From NCBI GenBank assembly GCA_022496805.1, contig CM040096.1, forward strand, positions 15,315,501 to 15,379,500: a stretch of DNA of 64,000 nt, given 5' to 3'. The notes beneath the pieces are model-generated. The model was not told the origin of the DNA and ran no database searches. It saw nothing but the letters and a program-made list of their open reading frames with translations. A program made the translations under genes and the position numbers. This document shows positions 14,707-24,340 of this stretch, one piece after another; within the stretch, counting starts at the first letter, position 1; each line of letters begins with the position of its first letter. This stretch comes from Pohlia nutans. Taxonomy: Eukaryota; Streptophyta; Bryopsida; Bryales; Mniaceae.

Positions 14707-14769
<63 letters not shown>
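14645..14769. repeat. AT/GT compound microsatellite
   Basis: A run of alternating AT with interspersed GTATATATG is followed by an uninterrupted (GT)n tract. Open frames that cross it on both strands (14521-14958) merely translate the repeat and are not genes. Confidence 0.95.
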
Positions 14770-14771
<2 letters not shown>

Positions 14772-15360
14772 ATTGATCAAGATCGGAATACATACACTAA
14801 TGGAACATGAACAAGAGAACACAATCCAAAAAATAGATACAAGATATCAAACTTCCAAACACAAGAAATACCGCATGTGTTGTATTTGTAAGTATTTGCT
14901 ATATTTTGAGTTATTTGCAGTATTTTGGTGTTTTGTACATAGATATTTGAAGATCTAAGAAAATCCAATTCCAATTTTTTTGCATCATGTGCAAAATCAA
15001 AAGTTGCACATTTGAACTTCAGACACTTGATTGAGATGGTTCACAGATTTTACAACATTTTGTTCTTTGGTGACCTAGTGACCACTTACTAGTTACCTGA
15101 GCACTAAAGGGTTAATATGGGACAAAGGGCATGAGGTTCTTCAATCCTTGTAAGTTGTACCTAGGAATAAGAATCCTTGTACGAGAATCGCTATAGCGGA
15201 TTTTAGAATATTGGACATGCCACGTAATTCTTTAGTTAAAGAATGAGGGTGGACAATTGGAAGTCCACAGTAGCCCCGCCTCAAGAATCACATGTTTTGA
15301 ATTTTTTATCTTTCATGCAATGAGAGCAAGAGGATGAACCCTGACAAGGGCTAAAGAACC

Positions 15361-15936
15361 TTAACCCCTAAACGTTCTCACCCTTTTCAGATTTGGCAGT
15401 TTTTCAAAGATGCATTATAAAATGCAACTAAGAGGGATATTTTCAACTTGATGAATTAATAAAAGTTGTACATTATGAATTTTAGATTCTATCCATACGG
15501 TTAGATTTGCAATTGCTATCACCAATATTTGTGTATAAATTTTCAAACTTAAAATTTATAGCTCTTTTGTAATATGATTACGAATAAGATATTGACAATC
15601 TAATAATGAATTTTTTTGGGATGGGTTGAAATGTAATACTCTAAGTGTAGTGATTTTTGGAGATTTTTTGGTTGCTTAGTTTTAGTAGTTGACTTTTTCA
15701 AGAGCACTTTTAGACTAAAATCTTCGAAATTTTGGGTGGAACACTACAACATGAAATGAGGCATAAAAATTTCACAAATCATCCCCTTTCTAATCGGATC
15801 ACACATGCACGAAGCTTACTTCCTATAAAAGTTTCAGTAAAAAATCCACACTGCAAAAAGTGCATGATGGATGAGAAATCGGAGTTCAAATCTGTACATC
15901 ATGCAAAATATGCATGGTTGGGCGGTTAGGGGTTAA
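15361..15936 (+). mobile_element. TTAA-bounded MITE, family A, copy 2
   Basis: TTAA at 15361-15364 and 15933-15936; ends CCCCTAAACGTTCTCACCC and GGGCGGTTAGGGG. It is 576 bp and by eye more than 90 percent identical to the 575-bp copy at 52655-53229, in the same orientation. No protein is encoded. I infer a non-autonomous piggyBac-like element. Confidence 0.85.
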
Positions 15937-16251
15937 AGGAGTAGAAGACCAAAATTACATTAGGATCCCCTGACAGCATGACCCGTATTAGTCATGACAT
16001 TCAGTAGTCTTTGTGATTGTTGCCTTCCACCCAACATAATGATATTCCACATCATTCCATCCCCCAATGAAATGATGTGAAATATTCCACATCACATCAG
16101 TAGCTATGGGGGCAGGTGGCATTAAGCAAGAGCAACTAACCATGGTGAACAGTAATCGAAAGCACTCACTCATTCACAATTCAACAATATTCTGTAATTG
16201 TTTATTTGATTCAATAGCCCATTCAATTATAGATCACTAGGCACTCCATCT

Positions 16252-16799
16252 TTAACCCCTAAGTGACCGATTGACCATTTTCTGGTCGCAGCCCAAACAA
16301 CACTGACTGCCCATGGTCAGGAAATGACATTTTCCAAGTTTTGATTTTTTTTCAAATTTGAGGATAGAGATCATGTTCTAATGTTTTTTGATGCATTTCA
16401 TTTGCAGTATTGAGGTTCACTAAGGAATTTTTCAAAAACAAACACCTCAACATTACCCTAGTGTTATAAAACTTTCAATTTCCAAAAAGTAATGATGTTC
16501 TCTCATTTGAAATTTTTGCTTTTTAAAATTTTAGAATAGAATGTCTAGTTTTAACCAATCATACCAAATTTCAAATTTTAAAAATAAAATTTGTAATTTT
16601 GGTGAATTTTGAATGGTAAATGCTTCTAAATTCATTAAACGAGTATCTAAAATTACTTTTGGAAGTTTGACCATACGGATAATTACTAAACATCATGCTT
16701 CTCATTTTTCTTTTGGACTAAACTTATCAAAGGTGCAGAAGTAACATTTTATAACACATCTAGGTTTTGCCCTTACCCCTTCTGTCATTTAGGGGTTAA
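16252..16799 (+). mobile_element. TTAA-bounded MITE, family C, copy 2
   Basis: TTAA at 16252-16255 and 16796-16799, left end CCCCTAAGTGACCGATTGACC, right end TCTGTCATTTAGGGG. It is the inverted counterpart of 11896-12445, with both TTAA sites intact. Confidence 0.82.
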
Positions 16800-16846
16800 A
16801 GATGGATGAAACTAAAAGACAGCTACTGAATGTTATGATGAACTTG

Positions 16847-16966
16847 CACTAGTGGAAAAAGTGGCACTGCCGAGGGAGATGCCCAGGCAAGTAATGTCCA
16901 ATTCCACGCATGCATAGTGATTTTGCCTGGGCATCTCCCTAGGGAGCGCCACCTTTTCTACTAGTG
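16847..16966. mobile_element. 120-bp hairpin MITE with CACTA ends and TTG duplication
   Basis: The left end CACTAGTGGAAAAAGTGGC and right end GCCACCTTTTCTACTAGTG form long inverted repeats that continue inward (GGGAGATGCCCAGGCAA against TTGCCTGGGCATCTCCC). Both sides carry TTG (16844-16846 and 16967-16969), a 3-bp duplication as expected for the CACTA superfamily. It is nearly all stem with a loop of about 30 bp. Confidence 0.85.
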
Positions 16967-18012
16967 TTGAGACTCACAAGACCACGGCAACTTATGCAGC
17001 TCTCCTTTTCAACTGATTTCTAATGCAAATTCCTGTTGGTTGCTTGTGATCTTTCTTGCCAATCAATTTATACCATCCCCATGCAGAAGGAAGTATCTTT
17101 GGTGAAACGACGGTATGCTGAACTCACATGACTCACATGCAGTATCGTTGACATGCTAATAATTGTACATGGCCAGTCACTGTGCACTTCAATGCAAATA
17201 AACCGATCAACAAGGTGCACGGTACCTGTGCCCAAGGTACACACGGTGATTGACGTGTCAACAATACATAAATTTGAAAATTCAAATTCTTTGATAATCT
17301 TTATAAACTCTTCTTTTGAAAATCAGATTCCTTGACAAGATTTTCAAGTTTTTATTAACCCTTTAACATCCAGATCCTCCACTGATTTCAAATATGTGTT
17401 ATAAAATGTTTGATGAATCACAAAAATGGAGTTGATATACAAAGAAAAGTTGTAAATCTCAATGTGTAGATGGTTGGATACAATCATGTGGTGAGAATTG
17501 ACTTGGAAGAAAATTTTCTTTTATGTATGACTTCACATACAAAAATCAATTTCTTTAAATAAACTATTTGAAATCCTTCCATTTTCATATTTAACAAACA
17601 CACACTAATTTTGATAGAAACATGGATGAATGGCAATGAGCGTCACACAATAAAAATTCAGCCCGGAAATCCCAAATTATTGAAATTAGTGTGTGTCCTT
17701 GCAATTAGTGTCACACACACTAATAACCATAATCAGTGTAGCTTCTCAGTGAGTTGAGTCATGGCACATTCACACCAAGCCCCTGCTGCACTTGCATCTC
17801 CGTTCCTGAAATGGAAGAAGGTAAAACCAAGAAACGAACAAATATTCAAAGCCTTGTCTTTTCTTGTTGCACCTACTGTTCAAGCATTGTGCAAGTGCAT
17901 TACAGTGCCGCAAGTGAGCCATGCTCCTTTTTTGCATTGCGGTCCATTCTTTCATACGTTAGAGTAATTTCTAATTGCGTATTTTACATTTCTTGGTTGA
18001 CAACAGATTCCC

Positions 18013-18245
18013 TTAGCCCCTAAACGTCCCATGGGGATAGTAGATACGTGGCCGTATAATTGGTATTTGCTACCAACAAGAAGCTCTAAATTGGGATCTC
18101 AATAGCTCACTAAAACCGCATTGATGTAAATTTCAGCTTCTGTGTTGAACTCAAACCTATAAAAGGTCTAGATCCATTCAAAATACTAGAAAAATACACC
18201 ATATTCTACTGGCCGCAAAGGCACTTTCAGACGTTTAGGGGTTAA
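18013..18245. mobile_element. TTAA-bounded MITE, family E
   Basis: The left end TTAGCCCCTAAACGTCCC and right end CAGACGTTTAGGGGTTAA enclose about 225 bp. The left flanking TTAA has become TTAG. The interior does not match the other families by eye. Confidence 0.7.
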
Positions 18246-18756
18246 AGTTACCTGACGCATGCATGCATGCGGCAGCATTGGTGTATGTGAATGGCCCATC
18301 AGTACAAATGTAACTGAGAGCTACAAGTAATTTATCTGGCAATCTTCAAATGCCGTACAAGACATGGACTCTTTTTAATACTATCTGACAATCCATTTTA
18401 AATTTGTCTGTCGGGTAGGTACGGTCACTTCCATGTACAGTATGACAATGTTTCACGCTTAGGTTTTTACTCGAAGTCAATGGCCGGGCTCTCACTGAAT
18501 ATCAATTCATTCAGTTCATTCAGTTTTCTTTCATTCAGTTCAGATATAAGAATCAATGCCTCTGTCAATTACTGTGACTTCAGTTAATGCAGGATGACAT
18601 GACACCAACTGAGCAAAGCTGGCATCTGTACATCACATGCAAGAGATTCAAGTGACACTCTTGCCCATGTACAGAGTGGCTGGGTGCACTTTAATTAATG
18701 TAGAGGATAATAGCAATACAGTAATGGTAATAATAATCATAAGGCTGGCCTAAAGG

Positions 18757-19116
18757 GGGCCGTATACTGTATGGTGCGGAATTGGGTTGCGGGGTTGCGG
18801 GTGCGGAATATTATTGGACTATTTGTCCGGTCAAAACTACCACGTGGAAATTTAGGGTTAGGGTTAGGGATTTAGGGTTAGGGATTTAGGGTTAGGGTTT
18901 GAGATTTAGGGTTAGGGTGTAGGATTTTGGGGTTTAAAGTTAAGTTTAAGATTTGGGGTTTTTGGAGTTTGGGGTTTTGAATGTGGGGTTTGGGGTTTAA
19001 ATTTTGGAATCTAGGGAATAATTTTGTTTACGGTAGTGAATATTTTGCAAATATTTTGGGAATATACCGCACCCGCACCCCGTACCCCAATTCCACACCA
19101 TACAATAGTTGACCCC
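18757..19116. mobile_element. MULE-like non-autonomous element with telomere-like interior
   Basis: A perfect 9-bp direct repeat GCCTAAAGG flanks the element (18748-18756 and 19117-19125). The ends are inverted: GGGCCGTATACTGTATGGTG at the left against CACCATACAATAGTTGACCCC-like sequence at the right, continuing into GCGGAATTGGG / CCCCAATTCC. A 9-bp duplication is typical of Mutator-like elements. The interior (about 18852-18960) contains repeated TTTAGGG/TTAGGG units that decay into TTTGGGGTTT-like sequence. Confidence 0.75.
18852..18925 (+). repeat. Interstitial telomere-like repeats (TTTAGGG type)
   Basis: Several TTTAGGGTTAGGG and GATTTAGGGTTAGGG units lie in a row. They are interstitial, short and degenerate, and sit wholly inside the 18757-19116 element, so they do not mark a chromosome end. 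Confidence 0.85.
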
Positions 19117-19171
19117 GCCTAAAGGCCATCACCAATAAAGAGCCTCATGAGGGTAGTTCGTCAATTTATGT

Positions 19172-19410
19172 CTCACCGGTAAAGGACCAAGAAGCTCAAA
19201 TTGAGCTTTATGTTTTTCTTGGTAGTTTTGAGTAGGTTTTATGTGAAGTTCCTTTTGTTCAAATTTAATGTTTTTTTCAATCAACACATGTAATATTCTT
19301 CATTGATTCCAATGATATAAAATTTGGTCCCATTGAATTATAGTTTTCACAATATGATCGATTGAGTTTGTCATTTTAAAATCATGAATCCTTAGTCCTC
19401 TAACAGTTAA
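19172..19410 (-). mobile_element. Degenerate family B TTAA element
   Basis: It begins GGTAAAGGACCAAGAAGCTC and ends CCTTAGTCCTCTAACAGTTAA. The interior has the family B blocks (TTTTTCTTGG, GTTTTGAGTAGG, CAACACATG, GATATAAAATTTGGTCCCAT). Both ends have drifted from the CCCCTAAAGGACC consensus. Confidence 0.6.
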
Positions 19411-19764
19411 GGACATGGTTAGTGTGGTTTATTCTTAGTGCGTCTTTTTGGAGGTAGACTCTGACTCAAACTAATATTCAATATTCCATAACTAATAGTT
19501 AATAACAATGCTAGAGATTTTTTGGGGAGTTTTTGTTGAAAAATCCTTCTTTTTTACAAAAAGAGGTTTGTTTGTCCATGATAGAGGGCATCGGTTTTGT
19601 CTTTTAAATTCTAGAAAGTATCAAAGTTTTTTTTTTTTTTTTTTCTTTCAGAATTGAAATTTGTAAAAGTGATTTTTTTCCAAATCAACTGTGCAATGAG
19701 AGACCAACAACTTTCAAACAAAAGAAAAAAAGTGAGGCTATGGAAAATGTGGTTTCAAACTCTA

Positions 19765-19885
19765 TACTATTAGAAAGGTTGGTACTTGGGTATAGTGCCT
19801 AAGGCCCATATTGACCTATATGGGCTTTGGGCACTATGCCCCAAAAAATATTCCTTGGTGCCCAAGTATAGCTTTTTTAATAGTG
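19765..19885. mobile_element. Hairpin MITE with CACTAT-like ends
   Basis: The left TACTATTAGAAAGGTTGG pairs with the right CTTTTTTAATAGTG, and the interior repeats GTGCCTAAGGCCCATAT against ATATGGGCTTTGGGCAC. The flanks are too degenerate for me to call a target duplication. Confidence 0.5.
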
Positions 19886-20099
19886 CTAAGTCAATTTCAA
19901 TACCTATATCCCACCCACCAATATTAGGGACTTAGAGGGACCAAGTTCCACATTTCAAGTGAGATTTTGAGAAAAAAGTGGAAGAGAAGTTGGGCCATAA
20001 AGTATAGAGGGTTCCCAAGCCCTCGACTTCATGACAACTTCTTCCTAACTAATCAAATTTGTTCATGTTACATCTTATGCAAGTTCACGGAAGTGTCCA

Positions 20100-20560
20100 C
20101 CACTTCATGGCAAGGTATGAGACAAAATGTAATATCGTACTCAGAAGGCAGGGTCGACAAAAAATTATTATAAAAGGTGATGCCCGAGTTTTTAGGAAGT
20201 TATTTCTCCAAAAACAATAAATTTTCTATGGTGAAAATAGGATCTTAGAGAATATTCACATATTTTAATAGAATATTTGCATCAATTTGACAAAAATAAT
20301 AAATATTCGGCAAGGAATGCCGACCGTATCTTTTGGGTACAATACCACATTTCCCCTCCTCTTACCTACTTCCATGGGCAACTCTTCTCAAATCCATGGA
20401 AGTGGGACCTTAGTATGATACTACAAGTAATCTCTCATTGTGGTTGGATGTTAGGTGGGTAAATTCCAGTGGTAGGCGTGTATGGCATCTTCTGCATAAA
20501 ATGATCACACGCTGAACAATGTTCTACAGTGTATTGTACTTCCAGATCAACATCCGTTTG
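20100..20560 (+). repeat. Long dispersed repeat, copy 1 (partner at 37254-37728)
   Basis: It runs from CACTTCATGGCAAGGTATGA to about GTACTTCCAGATCAACAT. The same order of blocks occurs at 37254-37728: GGCAAGGTATGAGACAAAAT, CTCTTACCTACTTCCATGGG, CAACTCTTCTCAAA, GTAATCTCTCATTGTGGTTG and GTTAGGTGGGTAAATTC. The GAAGCCCAAG-core repeat sits inside both copies. Confidence 0.75.
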
Positions 20561-21098
20561 TTATATTTATTTATATTAGATAAACGCCCAACTTTGGTAA
20601 ATTCCACAACTTCATGGATTCCTTTCGTTTTAGTGTAGGTTTGTCATATTTGTCATTGATTAGCTCCCGGAATAGCGTCAATTTAGAATGCCCAAATTTT
20701 CATTGGGGGTAGTTCATCTTCCTAGCCATAACTTCCCTCACAAGAGTGACAAAACGTAAACTAGGATACAATCCACTTCATGTAGTTGAAGCGTTGAAAC
20801 CTATGTAAGCCAAGCTTTTAGTATCAAGTAATACATTTTCCTAAGTTCTTTATGAAAAAATTATCTATAATAAGCCACTTCATCTTGTGATTTTTGAATT
20901 TATGTCCTCATGGAGCAGCTTGCCCTACACATAATGTTGCTTGTAAAAATGACATTAAAAAAGTAGATGAAGTCAAAGGAGAGAGTAAGTAATATTACAG
21001 AAGGAGTTCGGGTTTGAGGAATGAGAAAACGGGACATTAAAGAAGTCTTTGGGTTGCAAGAGTGAGAAAGTGACAAATGTTAAAGTAGAAAGTAGTAG

Positions 21099-21420
21099 TA
21101 GTGTAGGAGTGAGAGAGTGACATTAAAGAAGTAGTTGAGGTTGTAGGAGTGAGAGAGTGACATTAAAGAAGTAGTTGAGGTTGTAGGAGTGAGAGAGTGA
21201 CATTAAAGAAGTAGTTGAGGTTGTAGGAGTGAGAGAGTGACATTAAAGAAGTAGTTGAGGTTGTAGGAGTGAGAGAGTGATATTAAAGAAGTAGTTGAGG
21301 TTGTAGGAGTGACAGAGTGACATTAAAGAAGTAGTTGAGGTTGTAGGAGTGAGAAAGTGACATTAAAGAAGTAGTTGGGAGTAGCAGGAGTGAGGAAGTG
21401 ACATTAAAAAAATAGTTGGT
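21099..21420 (+). repeat. 40-bp tandem repeat array, about eight units
   Basis: The unit contains GAGGTTGTAGGAGTGAGAGA followed by GTGACATTAAAGAAGTAGTT. Units between about 21125 and 21370 are almost identical; the edges (20985-21098 and 21360-21420) are degenerate. No long open frame is conserved through it. Confidence 0.95.
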
Positions 21421-21559
21421 GCACCCTTCCTCAGGCCAAATGTGATAAAAAGACGCCACCTAAGATCATGGGTCTGTGGGATTAATGGAGTATTCTGTAT
21501 AGAAGGGGCACATGATCTTGCCAGTGAGCATTTTGTCATGATTTCATTTCTCAGTTGGA

Positions 21560-21834
21560 TACCATAGTACCATAGCTGGGGCGCCAAAAATAATTCAAAA
21601 AATAAAAAATGTAAAAAATTGAAAATTTTGAGGACAAATAACAAAAATAGATTAAATTATTATTTTTCTATATTTTTCTATTTGAAGCTATTTAAGGCCA
21701 TTTGGGCCATTTTGAATCACCTTTTGTTCGAAAACAAAAACCAAGAAATTCATTTTTTGAGAAACGAGCCTTATTTTTCAAAAAATATTAAATATTCGTT
21801 TGTGGGTTCGCGACCCAGCTTTGGTACTATGGTA
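21560..21834 (+). mobile_element. MITE with TACCATAGTACCATAGCTGG ends, copy 1
   Basis: The left TACCATAGTACCATAGCTGG is the inverted match of the right CCCAGCTTTGGTACTATGGTA (21814-21834). The interior holds AAAAATAATTCAAAAAATA and TTAAATATTCGTTTGTGGG. Copies of 268-275 bp occur at 23741, 28037 and 60311. The superfamily is not clear to me because no target duplication is obvious. Confidence 0.8.
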
Positions 21835-22171
21835 CGTCTTCTGGCAAATTGTTTTTCATGATTTGTGCTTAGAGAATCACTCAGGGGGTCATTAACATAT
21901 ATCTAATGTAACCACGTGAGTTAAGAGGGTATTTGAATGGGGGCTATCACATAATTGGAATATTTGAGGTATATTTTTAGAATATTCTATGTATATTTCA
22001 ATTAGATTCTTGAATTGAATTTAAAGCATCCTATATTACATGTAAATTTTTATATTTAGGTTCCCATTAATTAAAAGGACCATGGTTTTCTACTTTTTGC
22101 ACGATCAACGCCCCAAGGGCAGTCATTGGGTAACACATGAAAGAAACTACAATAGATTGGGAATTGTAGTA

Positions 22172-22341
22172 CACTGATTATCCCATTTAGTGAGTGTGAT
22201 ACTAATTCCCAAGGCACACACTATTTTTCCAAATCTCAAAATTAGTATCTCTAATTTTACATCATAATGATATTTAGTATCACCTTCAATAATTTCCCAC
22301 ACACATTATAAACCCTCCCTCACTAAATGGGATAATTAGTG
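22172..22341. mobile_element. 170-bp MITE with CACT...AGTG inverted ends
   Basis: CACTGATTATCCCATTTAGT at the left pairs with ACTAAATGGGATAATTAGTG at the right. The bases TA flank both sides. It could be CACTA-like or a Tc1/mariner derivative; the sequence does not decide. Confidence 0.65.
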
Positions 22342-23254
22342 TAGGGTACTCTCTAGCTCATCAAGTCCTTACACGAAGAATCCAAAACCCAACCCCCAAA
22401 CCTTGGCCACTTCTGAGTCGTAGAAAGGTCAGACAATTTTAATTTTAATTTTAATTTTTTTGAAACAAATGAAACAGAATTTCATTGCAGACGGAAGAAA
22501 CTGAGAAACAACAAACACCCCACCCAGCGACAAGTGGCCTGGAGGAGGGCAAACAAGCAAGCAAGGTCAGACAATTTCAGCCTCACAATTCCAGGAGCCC
22601 AATAGTTTGACCTATACCTTACACCATGCTTGCATCACACATTAATAATTCTCTAATGAAGGCTCATAATTTTGACTTAGGGAAAGCTCAAAATCTTGAC
22701 TTAGTGAAAGCTGGAAATACAGTACTAACTTAATAAAAGCTCGAAATCTTGACTTACCAACCTTGCACCAGTGATCTCATAACCACTTTATGACATTTAG
22801 AACATTATGCGACCTCCCACATAAATGGTATCTACTTTTGCTAACCAATGCATACAATATTCACGATACCTTTATAATATCCGGCAATACCCTTGATATA
22901 TTAAGGTGATACCGTGATGATATCCGTGGATATCACCTCATGAAGTTGCTACATATTTATATCATGATGAGCATTCTCACTACATTTCAATTTTTTTTTC
23001 ATTTTCTTTCTTTGTATGTTTAGCAACCCCATTTTTTGGGTAGAAATCCAGCTAATTTTAGTATCTCACTGCCTTGCACTGTGTTTGAATAATATTCATT
23101 GTCTAAAGTACCAATAGCTCACTGCAAAATAGTGCACCTGAGCAAGGTAGTAGATGCACCTGAAGGCATGAAAACACGTGAAAACCTCACCTCAACGTGA
23201 ACCTACGACCAGCAACCGGGGTGAAAACTTCTCCACAAAGAATCAAAATCTCGG

Positions 23255-23395
23255 TCATTCTTCACCTCATGAGGAGAAGAATGAAGCTTCTCAATCTTCA
23301 AAGAATGGGTCCTCTACAATTCAAGGAGAAAGTGTCACGTACCCATTCTTTGAAGACTTGAGAATGGGAAGAAAGCGCCGTGACACCCCCTAATG
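23255..23395 (-). repeat. Partial copy of the GTCACG/TTCTTTGAAG repeat
   Basis: Read on the minus strand this starts GGGGTGTCACGGCGCTTTCT and continues with CATTCTTTGAAGATTGAGAA, matching 54513-54630. A 71-codon open frame on the plus strand (23178-23393) covers it and is probably a by-product of the repeat. Confidence 0.65.
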
Positions 23396-23740
23396 ATATG
23401 AGAGTCAATGTTCCAGTACTCTTACAAAAATGATTTTCCAGTCAATTTTTATAGTTCCTAATTAAAGAATCATTCCAAAAACAATTAGAGCATCTCTACT
23501 AGCACTTTGGATACCGCTCTGGCTATGGAAAAATGGATGAGAATGGGTGGGTTGGTGAACAGTTTATTTGGCCTGTGACACTGAATAATCCACTAAAAAC
23601 CACGGCCCTCAAAATCACTCTTGTAAGTGTATCTTCTCTTCTTAATTGCACATCATAATTGCACAATCCATGCGTGGTGACTTGTGAGTGGCTCACTTAC
23701 TATTTTCAAGAGTGTAATTGAGTGATGTTGGTGAGGGAAC

Positions 23741-24008
23741 TACCATAGTAACATAACTGGGTTGCCAAAAAATAATTCAAAAAATACAAAACGTAAAACA
23801 TCAGAAATTATGAGGACTAGAAACCGAAAATACAACAAATTATTTTAAGCTATATTTTACTATTTTGGGCCATTTTGGACCATTTTTAATCATTCTTAGC
23901 TCAAGAACGAAAATCAAGAAATTCATTTTTTGGCGAACGAACCTTACTTTTCAAAAAATATTAAATATTCGTTTGTGGGGTGACGGCCCAGCTATGGTAC
24001 TACAGTAT
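23741..24008 (+). mobile_element. MITE with TACCATAGTA ends, copy 2, upstream of GH71
   Basis: The left TACCATAGTAACATAACTGG pairs with the right GGCCCAGCTATGGTACTACA. The element ends about 330 bp before the GH71 start codon and 257 bp before its TATA box, so it forms the distal promoter of that gene. Its presence ties the GH71 gene to this genome, since the same family recurs elsewhere in the window. Confidence 0.8.
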
Positions 24009-24264
24009 ATGGTGAAGTCTGAGTTTTTGGATGACCTTCGTAGTGCAATCCAGAGTGCTAGTGGAGATGCTCTTACGACAATATTGAAACAAAATGTTTC
24101 CAATTACCAAACAGACCGACTATCCGGCGGCGGCAGTCTCCAAAGCCCGTGGCCCTGGCAAGAAACCGTCACAAACTCCTGTAGAAACACGTTTTGAAAT
24201 TAATACCATTTCTTGAAACTATAAATTCGGTGATTCTCGGCCATCTTCGTTGACCAAATTGAGC

Positions 24265-24271
24265 TATATAA
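24265..24271 (+). promoter_or_regulatory. TATA box of the GH71 gene
   Basis: TATATAA lies in the context GAGCTATATAAGGG, about 70 bp before the ATG at 24341. That leaves room for a 5' UTR of roughly 40 nt if transcription begins 25-35 bp downstream. Confidence 0.65.
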
Positions 24272-24340
24272 GGGTCACAAAAATCTACATCAAATACGTT
24301 CACTGTAATATTTTTCCTTCTGGCACAAGGCACAGCTATC

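Larger units (their letters stand above)
8470..24340. other. Gene-free, repeat-rich stretch between LACS and GH71
   Basis: I find no gene I can support. The first few hundred bases hold the presumed LACS promoter and 5' UTR. The rest is AT-rich and contains TTAA-bounded elements, MITEs with CACTA-like ends, a MULE-like element with telomere-like repeats, a 40-bp tandem array, an AT/GT microsatellite and dispersed repeats, each listed separately. Open frames here are short, AT-biased and without recognisable motifs. About 10190-11890, 12450-14640 and 22350-23250 show nothing I can name. Confidence 0.6.

Noticed and set aside
14521..14974. Overlapping open frames on both strands with (YI)n and (HT)n or (CV)n runs
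   Set aside because: They are translations of the AT/GT microsatellite and have no conserved sequence.
17355..17745. TTAACCCTTTAAC start and ACACACTAAT/ATTAGTGTGTGT inverted motifs as an element
   Set aside because: The two kinds of ends do not pair with each other and no target duplication is seen.
18852..18925. Telomere-like repeats as a chromosome end or fusion point
   Set aside because: They are short, degenerate and fully contained in an element with a 9-bp target duplication.
23178..23393. 71-aa open frame rich in Ser, Asn and Lys as a small gene
   Set aside because: It lies on a repeat related to 54513-54797, and the frame is not kept in the other copy.
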